From contig CP141142.1 in the NCBI GenBank assembly GCA_035235625.1, positions 44,247,644-44,311,643 of the forward strand: 64,000 nucleotides of DNA, written 5' to 3'. Both the position numbers and the translations under genes were made by a program. The notes under the pieces are model-generated. The model was not told the DNA's origin. It saw only the letters and a program-made list of their open reading frames with translations, and made no database searches. Origin of the DNA: Saururus chinensis (taxonomy: Eukaryota > Streptophyta > Magnoliopsida > Piperales > Saururaceae). Numbering within the stretch: the first letter of the stretch is position 1; the number at the start of each line of letters is the position of its first letter. This document shows positions 1-12,894 of the stretch, piece after piece.

Positions 1-342
1 TCGGGTTTTGCCAAACCCGAACTTGAACCCACATCACAAAGCTGTGACCTGAACCCGACCCGACCTAAACCCGACCCCGACCCGAACCCGACCCGTTTGA
101 CCCGAATAGATTAAAAAAATATTATATATATTATATATATTATTTTAATTTTTTTAAAAAAATAATATTAAAAAATATATAAAAAAATATAAATTTTATA
201 TTTATATTCGGGTCGGGTCGGGTCGGGTTGGATCACTAAAACCCGACCTGACCCATTAGGGTTAGTTTTAAAAACCAAATCCAACCCATTAGGGTCGAGT
301 CGAGTTGGGTTTACCATTTACCCGACCCGAGTGGCATCCCTA
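1..342. mobile_element. Partial hAT-like MITE with GC-rich cccgaccc termini
   Basis: The left part (about 50-105) is rich in cccgaccc repeats and the right part (210-335) in the complementary gggtcggg repeats, around an AT-only core. The right end reads acccgagtggcatcccta. This is the usual look of short non-autonomous hAT elements of plants that end in TAGGGATGCCAC. The left end lies outside the window, so terminal repeats and target duplication cannot be checked. Confidence 0.5.
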
Positions 343-1972
343 AGTTGGTAGTTTACATATTCTTAATAGTTCATATAAGTAAGTTTATTATAATAAAAAA
401 AATTAACATAAGCTTAGTTTTAGATGCATCAACATGTGCTCAATATCAAGAGTTGGCGGATCTAAGATTTGACAGTGTGCATTAATAGAGGGGGTGAACG
501 GGCAATTCAAACTCACCTGCCCTCTCTGAGTAATATGCTTGGTCGGATTTCAATCCAATAGCCAACTACCAAACTCATACTAATGTGTTCTTTTATAATT
601 GACATGTGAATATTGGGCATCCAAGCAATGGCAGTCCTCCCCATGTTAGAGGTCTACTCTTTTCAATATCAATTAATCATGAAATTATTTTTCGTACATG
701 CCTGAATAGCTGGACAATGATGAGCACTAATGTGAATCGAAATATACTTTAGTGACACGAGATTTTATGTGATGAACCTACTTCATCCTCCAAAGACCAT
801 TATTTAGTAGGGCCCATTTTTCTAGACCCATTAATCAACTAGATCGATGATGAAGTAACCTAACATCAATGTAGCATTACTCTTGTGAATCTTATGTGTA
901 TTAGACCAATTGTTTTTAGATTACTAAGAAATTGTACTTGCATTTGTTGGGACTTCTCATCTGCGTGTTGTTTTACTTGTGGGCTTGATATATACCAACT
1001 ATGTGATTCAATTCATGAAACGGCCATGTTTTATTTGGAATCAATTGATTGAATGCCTATGTTATTGACGTGCCGTAGTGTTGAAGTTGTGTCATCTTCT
1101 TCCTGAATTGTAAATTACGTGTTTTTTGGGTATCCATTACATTGGATGGCATGAGCTTTAATCAACTTGATGCAAAGGGGAGGCCCCGACTCATGCATCA
1201 CAAATTGCAGGTTCAGAACAACCACATGGAGCATGATAAGGGTGAGCTGTAATTCTCAGTTTAAGGCAATAATACAATTCAATTGATATAGACGGATAAC
1301 TAACCTAAGAATCCTGTTTTGGACAAGTTAATGATCCTTATCCGTCTCGTTTTGTAAAAGTGGTAGGCTTTTGAGCTCAACTTGGCCATCATCCTCATAT
1401 GGCAATTTTCACTGCCCATAGAAATATGAGACGAGTCATGTCAGTATGGGCGAATTGGGCGAATTGCTCGTTTCTACTTTGGTTTGGACCCGCATCTTAT
1501 CAAGCTCAAGCTGTCGACACAAAGTCTTCCTTTTCATTCATCTCAACATATTTTAACATGGGAAAAAAAAGGAGGCTGGACAAAGTTTCAGTCACGCCTA
1601 ACCAACGGAATGTTGGTGGGATGGATAGGACCAAGCCTTTAGAATCAAACTCCCATTTTATTGGTCACAAATATAGATTATTCTCTTTCAATTCATTTTT
1701 ACGAGCACATGGATTAATATATGGTTGAAAAAAATAATAATTTATGAGCACATTGATTGTATCTAAACTTACCTTTTTATTTTTGCTAGATTACATCCAA
1801 ACTTACCTGGTCTGGTGGAGCCGAGTACAATATTGTAAGAGGCAGATAGGTTTAAGTCTGAACCCCCTCTGTCCCATATAAGCAACGTAGTTTTTATTAA
1901 ATAGTAAAACTCACATATAAGAGAAGAAAAATAAACTTATCATACTCTTTTTTGAGTACTAAATTATTTAAA
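343..1972. other. Intergenic, no gene recognised
   Basis: AT-rich sequence with no open frame of recognisable family. The longest frame, 109 codons at 1399-1728, resembles no known protein and has no visible splice or promoter context. This is the unique left flank of the ENT segmental duplication. Confidence 0.5.
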
Positions 1973-3161
1973 TTAAACAAAATTAAGTTATTAATATGAA
2001 ATAAATTTTTTTGTCGAATAAAGTTAATAATTTAAGACAAAATAAATACATAAAAATTAATATTTATATTTTATTTTTTATATTTTAAAACCGTACTTCA
2101 GCCTTTTATTAGGCATAGAAGGGTGAGTCTTACCTGATAATAGGGAAATTTATTTATTTTTAATCTAGTCAAATCAAATGATGAAGTATGGTTTTGGTAT
2201 AAAAAAAATAAAGTAAAAATATTATTTTCTTAATAATATCTTGACTTAATTGGTATGACCAATGAGCGTATTTTAAGAGTCCTCTATCTTTGTAATCAAA
2301 ATTTTCCTTCTTCTTCATCAATAAGCCCATTCTACCTCATCAACAAAAAATAATAATCCCAAGGAAAAAGAAGCTACTACCCCTATTTTAACCTACTTAC
2401 CCTACTTATAAATGAAAAATACTTACGTGACGATGAAAAATGCACCTCAAAAGCATTCTTCATTTTTCCATCACCGTTGATAAGTGAGACCCACAATATT
2501 GATGAGAAGATGAAGTAGACTTTTAACGTGCACTTCTCGACATCGCGATAGCATTACTCCCTATATATAGATGGTAAATACACATGGGCTCAGTTAAAAC
2601 TTAAAAAGGGTGAGTGGTCGTGGGCGTTCTAAAACAGACTTTTCATTTAACTTCCAAACGTGACATAAAAAATTGGCACACTCCGTAATGAACATGGGTA
2701 AACAGTGGCCTGCCGTCACCGTTACGTAGTTGGACGGGCATGCGGCCCCCACACTGCGCAGCAGATAGATACGTTGGTAGCCGTGAATCCTGAAAGCAGC
2801 ATTTTCAACTTCAACTTCAACAGTACGGTTTAAAACTATCCGATACAATGCTGGCGCTATCTTTGCTCCAGATTCCAAGTGAGCAAATGGGCGTGATGAT
2901 TTTGACTCAATATACAAGCAGATTCGGCCCCGGAATCTTGCCTTTTCAGTTGCGCTTTTCACCGCACTCCGCTTGTCAAAGGTCTTTCGTTTTGTTCCGC
3001 TTGGCGTCAATCGTCTCTGCCTTGTATTCTTCCTCCCCATCTCACTCTTCTTGGGTTCTCTGTGAGTCCTTTTACTTCTTCTGTTCACACTCTCAAGTCT
3101 TCTCTCCCTTTTAAATATCTTAAGCGAAACTCTGTTCCTGTCCGTCCTCGGTCCTTCTATG

Positions 3162-3416
3162 GTAGTGTGTCTCGGGTGCTTGTACAATGATTTGGTGATT
3201 GACCCAATGTTCATGCATGTGCAAAACGAGCATTTAGATCAATCGCACTGTAGCCCATGTTTTTTTTATGCGTGTTTCTTTCATGTGCAAGCTAATATAT
3301 TTGTTCTGAGGGGAAAGATTCAACTCATGGTGCTTTGGTTCGAATGATTAGCTTTTATGTTTTAAGAGGAGTGATTGTTTGCCTATAAGCTAAGCTGGTT
3401 GTTTTTGTTATCACAG
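3162..3416 (+). other. Probable 5' UTR intron of ENT copy A
   Basis: A donor ggtagtg at 3161-3167 and an acceptor tcacag ending at 3416 bracket a T-rich stretch just upstream of the start codon. Both signals are kept in copy C. A pyrimidine-rich leader (about 2990-3110) precedes it. The exact transcription start is not visible. This is inferred from splice consensus and from conservation between two copies. Confidence 0.45.
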
Positions 3417-3437
3417 AATTGAGTGCTGGGAGCCGCC

Positions 3438-6100
3438 ATGGCCGTTGACTATGAAGTTGGAGATCCTGTTCCATCTGAGGTTAGTGTGACTTCGTTTAAG
3501 TGTCCCGTTTGTCGCATAAATTATTTCCGCCCTGCTTTTGATTGAAAAAATTGCTAAGATTGGATTTTTTTTGTTTGGATTAACAGGGGAGGTTCAAAGC
3601 TTTGGTAGTATGTTGGTTATTGGGTAATGGCTCCTTGTTTACGTGGAATAGCATGCTCACCATAGAAGATTATTATGGCAACTTGTTCCTGGTAAATGAA
3701 TATTTTCCCTTCTCTGTAGTGGAGTCCTGGCTTTCTTTTTGCTGATTTCATTTGGTCTGCACTTAATTCTTTGGAATCCGTTCATCGAGAACTTTCATCT
3801 TCTACATTTTGATGATATGAGGATACGATTTTAATTTCTTTTATAATTAATGGGGCTGTTCCGGCCTTGATACAGCACCTGATAATTTTAATCGGTGCAA
3901 CCAGGTAACAAATGTTCTATTTTACATTATATTCCTGCATCTGGAAATGTCCTTTATCCTCCTTATTATCACGTTGCTGATAATTGTTACACTATTGATT
4001 TAATTAACTTGTGTTATTTTTCTTTGCTCTGTTGTTTCTGCAGAAGTACCATCCTGCAAGAGTTCTAACTCTCGTGTATCAACCCTTTGCGCTAGGAACA
4101 GTTACCCTACTAGCTTATCACGAAGCCAAAATTAACACCCGACGAAGGAATCTAACTGGATTTATCCTATTTTTCATAAGTTCTCTTCTAGTTCTTGTTG
4201 TGAGTACTCTTTTTGTATACGCATACACTTTTGGTAGAGACTCTTAATGTTTTTTAATTCTCCTGTCATTGCATGTCCATCACATTTTCAGTTGGATTTA
4301 GCAACATCTGGGAAAGGAGGGATTGGTGCCTTTATTGGTATTTGCGTCCTTAGTGCATCATTTGGACTTGCAGATGGTCACGTTCAAGGGGGAATGATGG
4401 GTGATCTCTCTTTTATGAATCCTGAGTTTATGCAGGTTAATTCTTTGAGAGCTTGTTGGTCTGGACTTTTTTTCTTTTTTTATTCCATTCTCTTATTTTA
4501 AATTGAAGAACTTACGGTTAAACATTTGTGATTTCCTTCGATTACATTTAACTGCTACAGTCGTTTTTGGCTGGTTTGGCTGCATCTGGGGCCCTAACTT
4601 CTGCCTTGAGGTTGATCACAAAAGCAGTCTTCGAGAAATCTAGCAATGGTCTTCGAAAAGGAGCATGTAAGCAGATAAATTTACAACCAGTGATGTTAGT
4701 TTTTTAAAAATAAATGTTTATTCTTGATGTCTTATTGTAGTGATGTTCTTTGCAATCTCGGCTGCTTTTGAGCTCTTATGTGTGCTTCTTTATGCATACT
4801 TCTTCCCAAAATTACCAATTGTGAGGTACTATCGGTCAAAGGCAGCTGCCGAAGGATCCAAGACTGTAGCAGCAGATCTTGCTGTTGCTGGTGTTAAGGT
4901 GCATCTAAACCCTAGTCTAAATGCCACTATAGTGGTAATACATCTTATTATATTGTGAATTGTATGTTCAAATTTGTTGTTTTTGAGGTTTAGTTTATTT
5001 CCTGAGAGTGAATTTCAAGTTTTGTGTATTATTTAACCAGTCAAAAAATGGTTGCCTTCATTACATATTTGAATAAAGTTTAATACCGTGATACCTAGAT
5101 ATTATATTTAAATCAATCCCATTTAAAAAATTGAAGACCCATGATTATTTCTTTTAGGTTGAAGATGATCAAAAGCAAGTAGACCGTTTGAGCAACAGCC
5201 AGTTGATAAAGCGGAACATTGACTATGCAATTAGCATCTATCTAATATATGTGGTGACCTTATCTATCTTCCCTGGGTTTTTGTTTGAAGATACTGGGTC
5301 TCATGGCCTTGGTTCATGGTAAGGTCTCAGATGCTAAATATGAAAATTTTTGGCTCTTACAGTGTGACCGTTCTAAGCAAACAATGTTTGTCATTTTCTC
5401 TGTCACGTCTAACAAGCAGGGTGCGAAAATATACCCTTCAAAAGAGAACACAACGCTTCTTATGTAGTATTTGTAGACATGTATAATGCTGAATTATATG
5501 GATTCCTCAGGTAGAATAAATGGGTAGGAATATTATTCTATGCTGCTAAACGTAGGTTTATATTGTTGCAGGTATGCCCTTGTTTTGGTAGCCATGTACA
5601 ATATTACTGATATCATAGGGAGGTACTTGCCTCTTATTGAACTGTTGAAAATCAAATCAAGAACTATACTCCTGTTGGCTACTCTGTCTCGCTTTTTGCT
5701 CATCCCATGCTTCTACTTCACTGCCAAATATGGAGACCAGGGATGGATGATAATGTTGGTTTCAGTTTTAGGATTGTCAAATGGCCATCTTACAGTCTGT
5801 ATCCTTACTGCTGCACCTCAAGGTCAAGGGTACAAGGTTTGTTTACAAAGAGTATATTGCGTAGTAAAAACTACATTAATTTTAATTAAAATTACATGAA
5901 AAAAAACATGTTTTCAGTGGAAGCTGAGAATTGAAATTTCTAGAGTGTTTCTTGTAAATACATTAGGCTTATATATTGATTGTTTTTCCCAGGGACCTGA
6001 ACAAAATGCACTTGGAAACATTCTAATTTCGTTCCTTCTAGGAGGCATATTCTCAGGAGTTACACTTGACTGGCTGTGGCTTATAGGGAAAGGGTGGTGA
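3438..6100 (+). CDS. ENT: Equilibrative nucleoside transporter, ENT3-like (copy A, intact)
   Basis: Nine exons at 3438-3479, 3587-3691, 4044-4199, 4292-4435, 4561-4666, 4741-4898, 5158-5318, 5572-5836 and 5993-6100, all with GT-AG borders and compatible phases. They give 1245 bp, 414 aa, close to the roughly 420 aa usual for plant ENT3/4/6/7. Family signatures are visible: FTWNSML near the N-terminus, YHPARVLTLVYQPFALGT, SALRLITKAVFEK, NITDIIGRYLP, FYFTAKYGDQGWMIML, NGHLTV and a C-terminal GPEQNALGN...LDWLWLIGKGW. Family members are multi-pass (about 11 helices) proton-coupled carriers of purine and pyrimidine nucleosides in the plasma membrane. The start is the first in-frame ATG after the putative UTR intron, in context gccgccATGG. 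It is the only one of three tandem copies without a disabling lesion. Confidence 0.93.
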
Positions 6101-6924
6101 ACTTCTTCAAGGTGTTTCTATTAATGTATAGCTAATAAGCATTCATTTTTGCATTCATTATTATCTTGATAGTAGACCTTTTTTATATATATAAAGTTTC
6201 TTACTTCACAACATTAAGAAATGCTATTCTGCTGTTATAACCAATCTAATATTAAGAGCAATGTTCTTATACCACCATACTTTTCTGGAACGATTTGTGG
6301 CCTCGCACTGTAGGGCGTTTCATTGCCAATGCATACCATACTTATCTGACATGTATTTCTTTTAAAAGTCAGGCAAACACTGCCCTGAAAGCAATGTGAG
6401 ACTTAACTTCAAAGGGATACGACTTTCATACTATTGCCTTCACGTAAGGCTTACATCAAATGGATAGCAAAGAAACTGTTGTTTCTCTAGTCAGGCTACT
6501 CCCTATAAAGTCATGTTAGACCTGCATTAAAATGGGTACTACTGTAACGACATGCAATTTTATAAAGATTTGAAAAGTTAAAACTTTTGGGCCATAAGCA
6601 AATTTTGGGCTAGTTATTATTTTATGTAAATTTGAACTATTTTGAATGATGAGCTTTGAAGGTTTTTGGTAAAGCTCATAGAGACAAACGTCTTGAGCCC
6701 GATAACGTGTAAATCAGATATCGAGATTATATGTTATTACCTTGAGAAGTGTGTTGTGGGTCGGCTTCACTTTAAAGTTATGAGATAACATGTCCTTATG
6801 TGGTATTGTTTCATATGGCTTGTTGATACGAACCCAACAGTGTAAAAAACGTGCGAATTTAAGTTTGGGGTAGGGATATGCAATTGTTTAATATTAGACC
6901 CCCCCCCCCACCCAATAAAAAGGG
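6101..6924. other. ENT 3' flank
   Basis: The 3' UTR of ENT copy A must lie in the first few hundred bases. The rest is AT-rich and repeated in unit B (14556-15370); unit C lacks it because a deletion joins the post-ENT sequence straight to the MITE at about 23689. A run of C precedes the MITE at about 6900-6909. No gene seen. Confidence 0.5.
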
Positions 6925-7138
6925 AAATTTTTTTTTTGCTCTTACTAATAACGTGCCCAATATAAGCTACACATAGAGATCGTTCATCTAGAATATCAAT
7001 GGTGCACACGCTGGTGCATGTTAGTGTTAATATATTTTACTAATGTGCACTAGTGTGTGTGCCGCTGATATTAAATATCAATGCTTCTCATGTTTAGCTT
7101 ATGTTGGGCTCATTGTCAAAGGGGAACATTAAAAACTC
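6925..7138. mobile_element. MITE with long terminal inverted repeats (family M, copy in unit A)
   Basis: The two ends are imperfect inverted repeats of about 75 bp. The left reads cgtgcccaatataagctacaca and the right carries the complement gtttagcttatgttgggctc, each ending in a T-run against an A-run near gctc/gaac. The core has a short internal inverted region (gtgcacacgctgg against actagtgtgtgtgc). Related copies are at 15374-15589, 23690-23814, 32299-32493 and 33466-37048. Superfamily not assigned because no target duplication was clear. Confidence 0.6.
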
Positions 7139-7289
7139 TTTATATAAATAGGAGGTGGGTTTCACATGCATTTCCCTCTTTCTCTCTTGATTTTTACCTA
7201 TCTTTTTACCCCTATGTTCTCTGTTTTGAAGTTGTTTTTAATCCAATTAAAACCATTTAAAGATAAACTTAGCTAAATTAAGGGTGCTC

Positions 7290-7575
7290 TACACCGTGAG
7301 AGAATCTATTTCCTGAAAAAACCTTTATAGAAAGGAAAAAATTCATAGATAAGGGGAGGTTTTGTCTGCCACATTCGTTCCCACAAAAAAAAGAATATCT
7401 CAAAATAAAAGGAGGTTTTGTATGCGGCATTCGTGTTGCAAAGAGAAAAATATCCTTGGTAAGGGGAGGTTTTGTCAACTATCTTAGGGCTGCAAAGAGA
7501 GAAACATTTCAAGTAAGGTTAGGTTTTGCCTGACACCTTTGGGCCATAAAGAGATAAACGTCTAAGGGGTAGAGT
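7290..7575 (+). repeat. Degenerate tandem array, about 60-bp unit (A1)
   Basis: About five diverged units, each with an aaagagagaaa..tatcc segment followed by ggtaaggggaggttttgtctgcc and a cttngggc..caaag segment. The same motif recurs at 8840-9175, in units B and C, and in reverse orientation in the nested LTR at 39440-39870. It is therefore probably an LTR-derived minisatellite rather than coding sequence, although it creates short open frames on both strands. Confidence 0.65.
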
Positions 7576-8839
7576 CAGCAAATTTTTTGTATTTTTCTTA
7601 AATTTTTTGGGTTTATTTGAGGGAAAAATACATGGTTAGGGTTTTTGGTAAATAAGGGTATTGAATTAGGGAACCACCTAGGGTAACTTGGTGTAGGAAT
7701 AGTTGTCAATGTTACATACGATACTATACTCCTATTAGGATAAGTTAAGGCTTCTCTTTTCCCCACCTATTTAACCTTCTTCCTAATCCTAACCTCCATT
7801 TCTTTCTAAAAACTTTTCGAGAAACCATTAAAGCTGAGAGCTTAGAGGTTCCAATGACCAGAAGAGGGAGTTCATCGCTGGCAAAGGGGGTGAGGGGAAG
7901 GAGCGCACGCAAGGACATTGCCGGGCTAGAGGTAGGATCCTTGATTATAAAGTTTGTTTGTGGGAATTTGTACTAAGATTAAATCATTAGTAATTCCATG
8001 CAATTATTGTAAAGGAGCCATCGACACCCTCTCACTAGTGGTTGTCCAGCTCTATTAAAAAACATTAAGGAGAACTAGGTTATACCGAACCATGGGCAAT
8101 TGTATAAGGCATGAGATTTTGCTTGTTAGAGATTTCATCACCTCTGACTGGAGGACATTAAGACGAGCTCTGATTGGCAATTTGAATCGTAATGGGTTGG
8201 CTGGAAATATGTGATGTTAGGCAAGGAGGCGACTGTCATCTTCAACCTAGAACTTGTAACAGAGAATGGGCTAGCGGGGTCTAAGAGGGTGTTGCCGCCT
8301 GGATGGAAGACCGATGCTAGAAAGGGGCTTGCTCAGGGTAGGCATGTCCCTGGCGAATAACAAAATTTCCTTATGCACATTCCTAGCACAATTGATCTTG
8401 AAGCCATCGGTGGGAATCAGCATGCTATGTTTCACGGCAGAGTGAGTAAGGGATGATCTGAAATTGCACGAAGCCAGTCTCTAGTGTGGGTTTGTGGCTC
8501 AAGACAGTGAAAACAATGCTTGAATGATTCCCTGTCTGACTGAAATTGAAACCATTGCCTTAATTACCATACGCTTTGTCGTCAGAATCTATGGAGATTT
8601 TTTATTCTGAAATGGTTATTAGATTTGCACATGGATGAGACCTAACTCTTTATTTAATGAATTTGAATGACTATTATTATTAATCATAATTTGATATTAT
8701 CATTATGTTGGAAAACGACAGTCACATATTGAGGTTTATTTTAGTCTTTGGTTTTCACGATTCAATTTGATAAAAAAAATTATTTAATTTTTTTGCTACA
8801 TTTACTTCGAAAATGTTATTTAGAAAACCCTGACTGTGA
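7576..8839. other. Repeat-derived spacer between the two tandem arrays of unit A
   Basis: LTR-like sequence (ccccacctatttaa near 7760) with no intact gene. The stretch at 8300-8640 corresponds to a 110-codon frame in unit C (25030-25362) but is broken here by stop codons, so it is unlikely to be a maintained gene. Confidence 0.45.
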
Positions 8840-9175
8840 CAAAGGGTAAGGTAGGTTTTATTTCCAGCCTTTAGCCTGCAAAGAAAGAAATGTCCAGGGG
8901 AAAAGTGAAGATTTTGTTTGCTACATTTAGGCCGCAAAGATAGAAATATCTCATAGAAAGGGAAGATTTTGTCTGCAACATTTGGGCCACAAAGAGAGAA
9001 ATATCCATGGCGAGGGGAGGTTCTTTTTGTTGTCTTTAGGACACAAAAAAGAAAAATATCTTAGGGTAAGAGGAGGTTTTATCTGCCGCCTTTGGGCCGT
9101 AAGGAAAAGAATATCCCCAGGTAAAAAGAAGCCTCGCCTTCCATCTCTGAGCCTCAGAGGTAGAACATCCTTAAG
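8840..9175 (+). repeat. Degenerate tandem array, about 60-bp unit (A2)
   Basis: About six units of the same type as 7290-7575 (gggccncaaagagagaaatatcc, then ggtaaggggaggtttt). The array ends at the junction with unit B, where it is fused to ENT exon 7. Confidence 0.65.
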
Positions 9176-12159
9176 AAATGAGATACTGGGTCTCACGGCC
9201 TTGGTTCATGGTAAGGTCTCAGATGCACTAAATATGAAATTTTTTTGCTCTTACAGTGTGACCGTTCTAAGCAAACAATGTTTGTCATTTTCTCTGTCAC
9301 GTCTAACAAGCAGGGTGCGAAAATATACCCTTCAAAAGAGAACACAACGTTTCTTATGTAGTATTTGTAGACATGTATAATGCTCAATTATATGGATTCC
9401 TCAGGTAGAATACATGGGTAGGAATATGTAAGGTCCCTGATTTTTCTACGATTTTCTGGGATTTTTCTGCTATTTTTCTGGTCATTTTCGGCAGGAAAAT
9501 GTGACGTTTCAGCGTATGAGTATGTGTCTTTTCCCCGTATTTATACCCGTAGAGTTGGGTGTGGGGCTTAGTCGCGAGCCACGGGCCTCGCTGCGCGCTT
9601 ACGGCGCGAATTTTGGAGGTTTGACGCGTAACCAGTGGGTTAACGCGCATTGGGGATATAGATGTAAAAATAAAAAAGGTGAATAGTGAAATCATGGCTT
9701 TTAAGCCGACCACAGTAAGTTTCGTTCCAGAAACTTACAGAAGAAAAAAAATGGCGTTCTGTGAGGAGAAGAGAAAACCCGAGGGCATATCCGGTCACTC
9801 CGTTCTCCCTCCTTCGTCGGCGGATTCTGTTGATTCTTATCAGGATCCGCTTTGCCTCACCGCCACGAGTCCGTAGGTACTGGCCATGACCGCCGCCACA
9901 GCCTCTTCGCTCCTCCACGAGGTACCGAACCTTTTTTCGGGTTTTTCTCTCCTTCAATCCCGTTTTTGCACTATGGGTGTACGATTTTGACATCGTTTGC
10001 GGCCGCTCTCAACTAGACTTATGTTTAGTTGGCCGCTAGGAACCCATAGACACTGGCTGGAGCCGCCGCCATGCTTTCTTCGCTCCGTGGTGAGCTACCG
10101 ATCTTTTGGTCGGGTTTTTGTTACTATTCACATCTCACTGTCCGTGGGATGTTTTGGACGCCGGTGTGTTTCCGGTAGTCGTCTGGCCATCGGATGGACT
10201 CTGTCCAGCCTACCTCGACCCGGTGTCGGTAGGGGGTTGCCGTTTCCGACCCCACCTCGCCCCTATTGCCTTGCTCCGCCCGATTAGACGCTTTGGGTGC
10301 GTCTTGGGCTGTGGTCCTTGGCGAGCCGTATGCTATTTGGCCATTATGGGCTCTGCCCCGGCTCGGCGACAGTGAGGGTCAGCCCCACTTGGCCTAATTA
10401 TATTACCGCTCGGAATGGGCCGCTTGTCATTGCCCTATACCGTGCGAGATGCACAGCCGCCCGCACCATGGGTATTGGTTGTGGGTGACGATTGGCGACG
10501 TCGCCGCTTAGATTGGCCACAGCTAAGGGCCTTAGCCATGTTGACTTTTGTGGGCCTTGAGTCGTCTCATTTCAGCCCTTTCCCCCGCCCTTTGGGCCGC
10601 GTGCGCATGTGGCCACGCGTGTACTTCTGGGTTTAGGCGCCGCATTTGTGCCGCCTAACCATCGGTTGGCTTTGCCACCGAGTGGAGTTGACCACTAGAG
10701 CCGTCCTCCACCACCTCTCCTTTGGTTCTCGAGCGTTGCCCCACGCTCTCCGCCCGTATGTGGGCCTTTGTTGACCGGAATCGTTGCCGTTGGGTGCTGT
10801 CCACGGCCGATTTCGACGTCTTTGTGGCCGGCTGAGCACATTTTAGCCACCGGCCGATCTTCAGTGTACACCATCGACTTTGGGTCGCACCACCACATAT
10901 GTTGGCTTGACATTTCTCCCGGCCGCCCTAGTGTGCCGCCGTGGATCGCGGGTTTTGCCGCATTGAGTTCTGACACTCTATTTGGCCGTGATAGTTCCGG
11001 CACTTCCTAAAATCCTCGGGACAGCAGCTCTCTCAGCCAGGCAACGGTTTTGACCGCCAACTCCGCCGCTGATGCCGCCACCATCGGGTGCTCGCCATCG
11101 AACGTCATGATTACGAGGTAGGGGAGCTTTGAACTCGTAAATTCATGAAGCATGCTTTGAATGAGTAGCAGCATGCTAGGATTGTATGATTCCATGCTTG
11201 GATGTTAAGTAACGATCCGATTGCATGATGTGCGTGTAAGCATGATTGTATGGTATGATTGGTATGCATGAGATGTATGCATGTTTTATGGATGTGGATT
11301 ATGTATGCGCTGGCGATGGCTAGCAAATATGTCAGTATGCTATGTATGGGTTATGCATGTGCTAGTGATGGCTAGCGTGCATGTTTGTAAGTTATGTATG
11401 TATGACCGTATGTGTATGTTATACGTATGTGTGAGACATACGTATGTATGATGGCACTTTGCCTATGCTTTGGATGTGCGTATGTGTTTGTGGGCAGAGG
11501 TATGGGCGATGGACAGTAAGAGGTGACAGGAGCTCTGTCTGAATTTGGATGCGGTTGTGTAAGCGTATGACAGAGGATTTGAGTATGACGGGCAAGGATT
11601 AGAATGGATCAGTTTGGGGTGGATTATATGTTGGGCATTTGTCAGACAGTAAGAGTGTTCATAATTGTACAAGCATAACGTACAGATTATGAAGTGAAAA
11701 GTAAGTATAATAAGTGAGATATAAGTAAGAGGGCGACAACTGGGTTGGCTCTGAGGAGCGTTATTTGAGGATGTCAGTGTAAGAGGTTTTGGCCATAAGA
11801 TGGATGGCGAAGTACGTAAGACTGTAAGGGTTTGGTGTACGATGAGTTTTGTCCATGATGTGGACGGGTAAGTGAAGTCTGCTGCCCTGACGAACGTGGG
11901 TTTCGGATCGGGCTCAGCTTCAGTTTGACCAGTCGAGGACTGTGAGTTGTGTGGCATAATTGTACCGCATAATGTACTTAATTCAAACTTGAATTATAAG
12001 CACTGTTAATGATAGCGTTGTGAGTTTTGGACCCGAGGGTTCGACGGATTAAGTTCTGTGTTTGTGCTGGCCGCTGATGAGTTGGCCGAGCGTTTATCAT
12101 GTCTTGCCATGGTGTTTATCCTGCGGGATGTTGTCTGTGTGCTATGTAGAGCACCGGAC

Positions 12160-12385
12160 GTCTGATGCTCTGCTGAGAGCGACGTTGTTTCTGATTTGGT
12201 CTGCGTGCTGTATAAGCCCAGACGTTTGATGCTCTGTTGAGAGCGATGTACGTTTCTGACTTTGTCTGCGTGCTGTATGAAGCCCAGACGTCTGATGCTC
12301 TGCTGAGAGCGACGTATGTTTTTGATTTGGTCTGTGTGCTGTGTAAGCCCAGACATTTGATGCTCTGTTGAGAGCGTTGTATGAT
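12160..12385 (+). repeat. Minisatellite, about 65-bp unit, four copies
   Basis: Repeated motif tgatgctctgctgagagcga followed by tttggtctgcgtgctgtataagcccagacg. Lies inside the 4.56-kb solo LTR; it explains the open minus-strand frames here. Confidence 0.8.
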
Positions 12386-12455
12386 TCCGCCCAAGAGTGG
12401 CATCAGACGTTTACGCCCAAGTGGCATCGTATGTTTTCTGCCCAAGAGTGGCAAT

Positions 12456-12665
12456 GGCACTATAAGACCCATTATGGTGGGCAATTCTCTGGCACTATAA
12501 GACCCATTATGGTGGGCGATTCTATGGCACTATAAGACCCATTATGGTGGGCGATTCTCTGGCACTATAAGACCCATTATGGTGGGCAATTCTCTGGCAC
12601 TATAAGACCCATTATGGTGGGCGATTCTATGGCACTATAAGACCCATTATGGTGGGCAACTGTAT
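12456..12665 (+). repeat. Minisatellite, 35-bp unit, six copies
   Basis: Six nearly identical tandem copies beginning ggcactataagacccattat and ending gggc(g/a)attct(c/a)t. Every copy carries a TATA-like ctataag. Located in the solo LTR. There are no spacers, so this is not a CRISPR array. Confidence 0.9.
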
Positions 12666-12894
12666 GACCCCTTATGTGTGGGTGTTTATGTTTGCGCGCT
12701 CATGTAAGTAGTATCATGGATCTACTCTTACCTGTTTGATCCAAAGGCTCCCATGAGCATTGGTGTGCCTTACCTTCAGAAAAGTCCATGGCGTCTAGTC
12801 ACTCCCCGGAGGTTAAGGTGTTGCCCCAGTGGCATTCTTTTCCATTTCGACGCTGGAGCTTATTAGTTGTAATGAGCTTCAGTGGTCGTTGATA

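Larger units (their letters stand above)
1973..9180 (+). repeat. Segmental duplication unit A, carrying the complete ENT gene
   Basis: Direct copy of the block that recurs at 16747-25889 and, in part, at 9181-16746. It contains 5' flank, ENT gene, MITE and two arrays of about 60-bp repeats in the same order as unit C. Its right end (ccttaagaaatgag at 9166-9179) matches the right end of unit C near 25889, where unique DNA begins. Introns and flanks remain nearly identical between units, indicating a fairly recent duplication. Confidence 0.85.

Noticed and set aside
2594..3214. 206-codon minus-strand open frame upstream of ENT copy A, partly repeated at 20202-20519
   Set aside because: It covers the pyrimidine-rich leader of the ENT gene on the other strand and is broken differently in unit C. 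It has no family motif; the conservation is explained by the duplication.
12456..12665. Six regular repeats that might suggest a CRISPR-like array
   Set aside because: The 35-bp units are directly adjacent with no spacers, in a plant LTR. It is a minisatellite.
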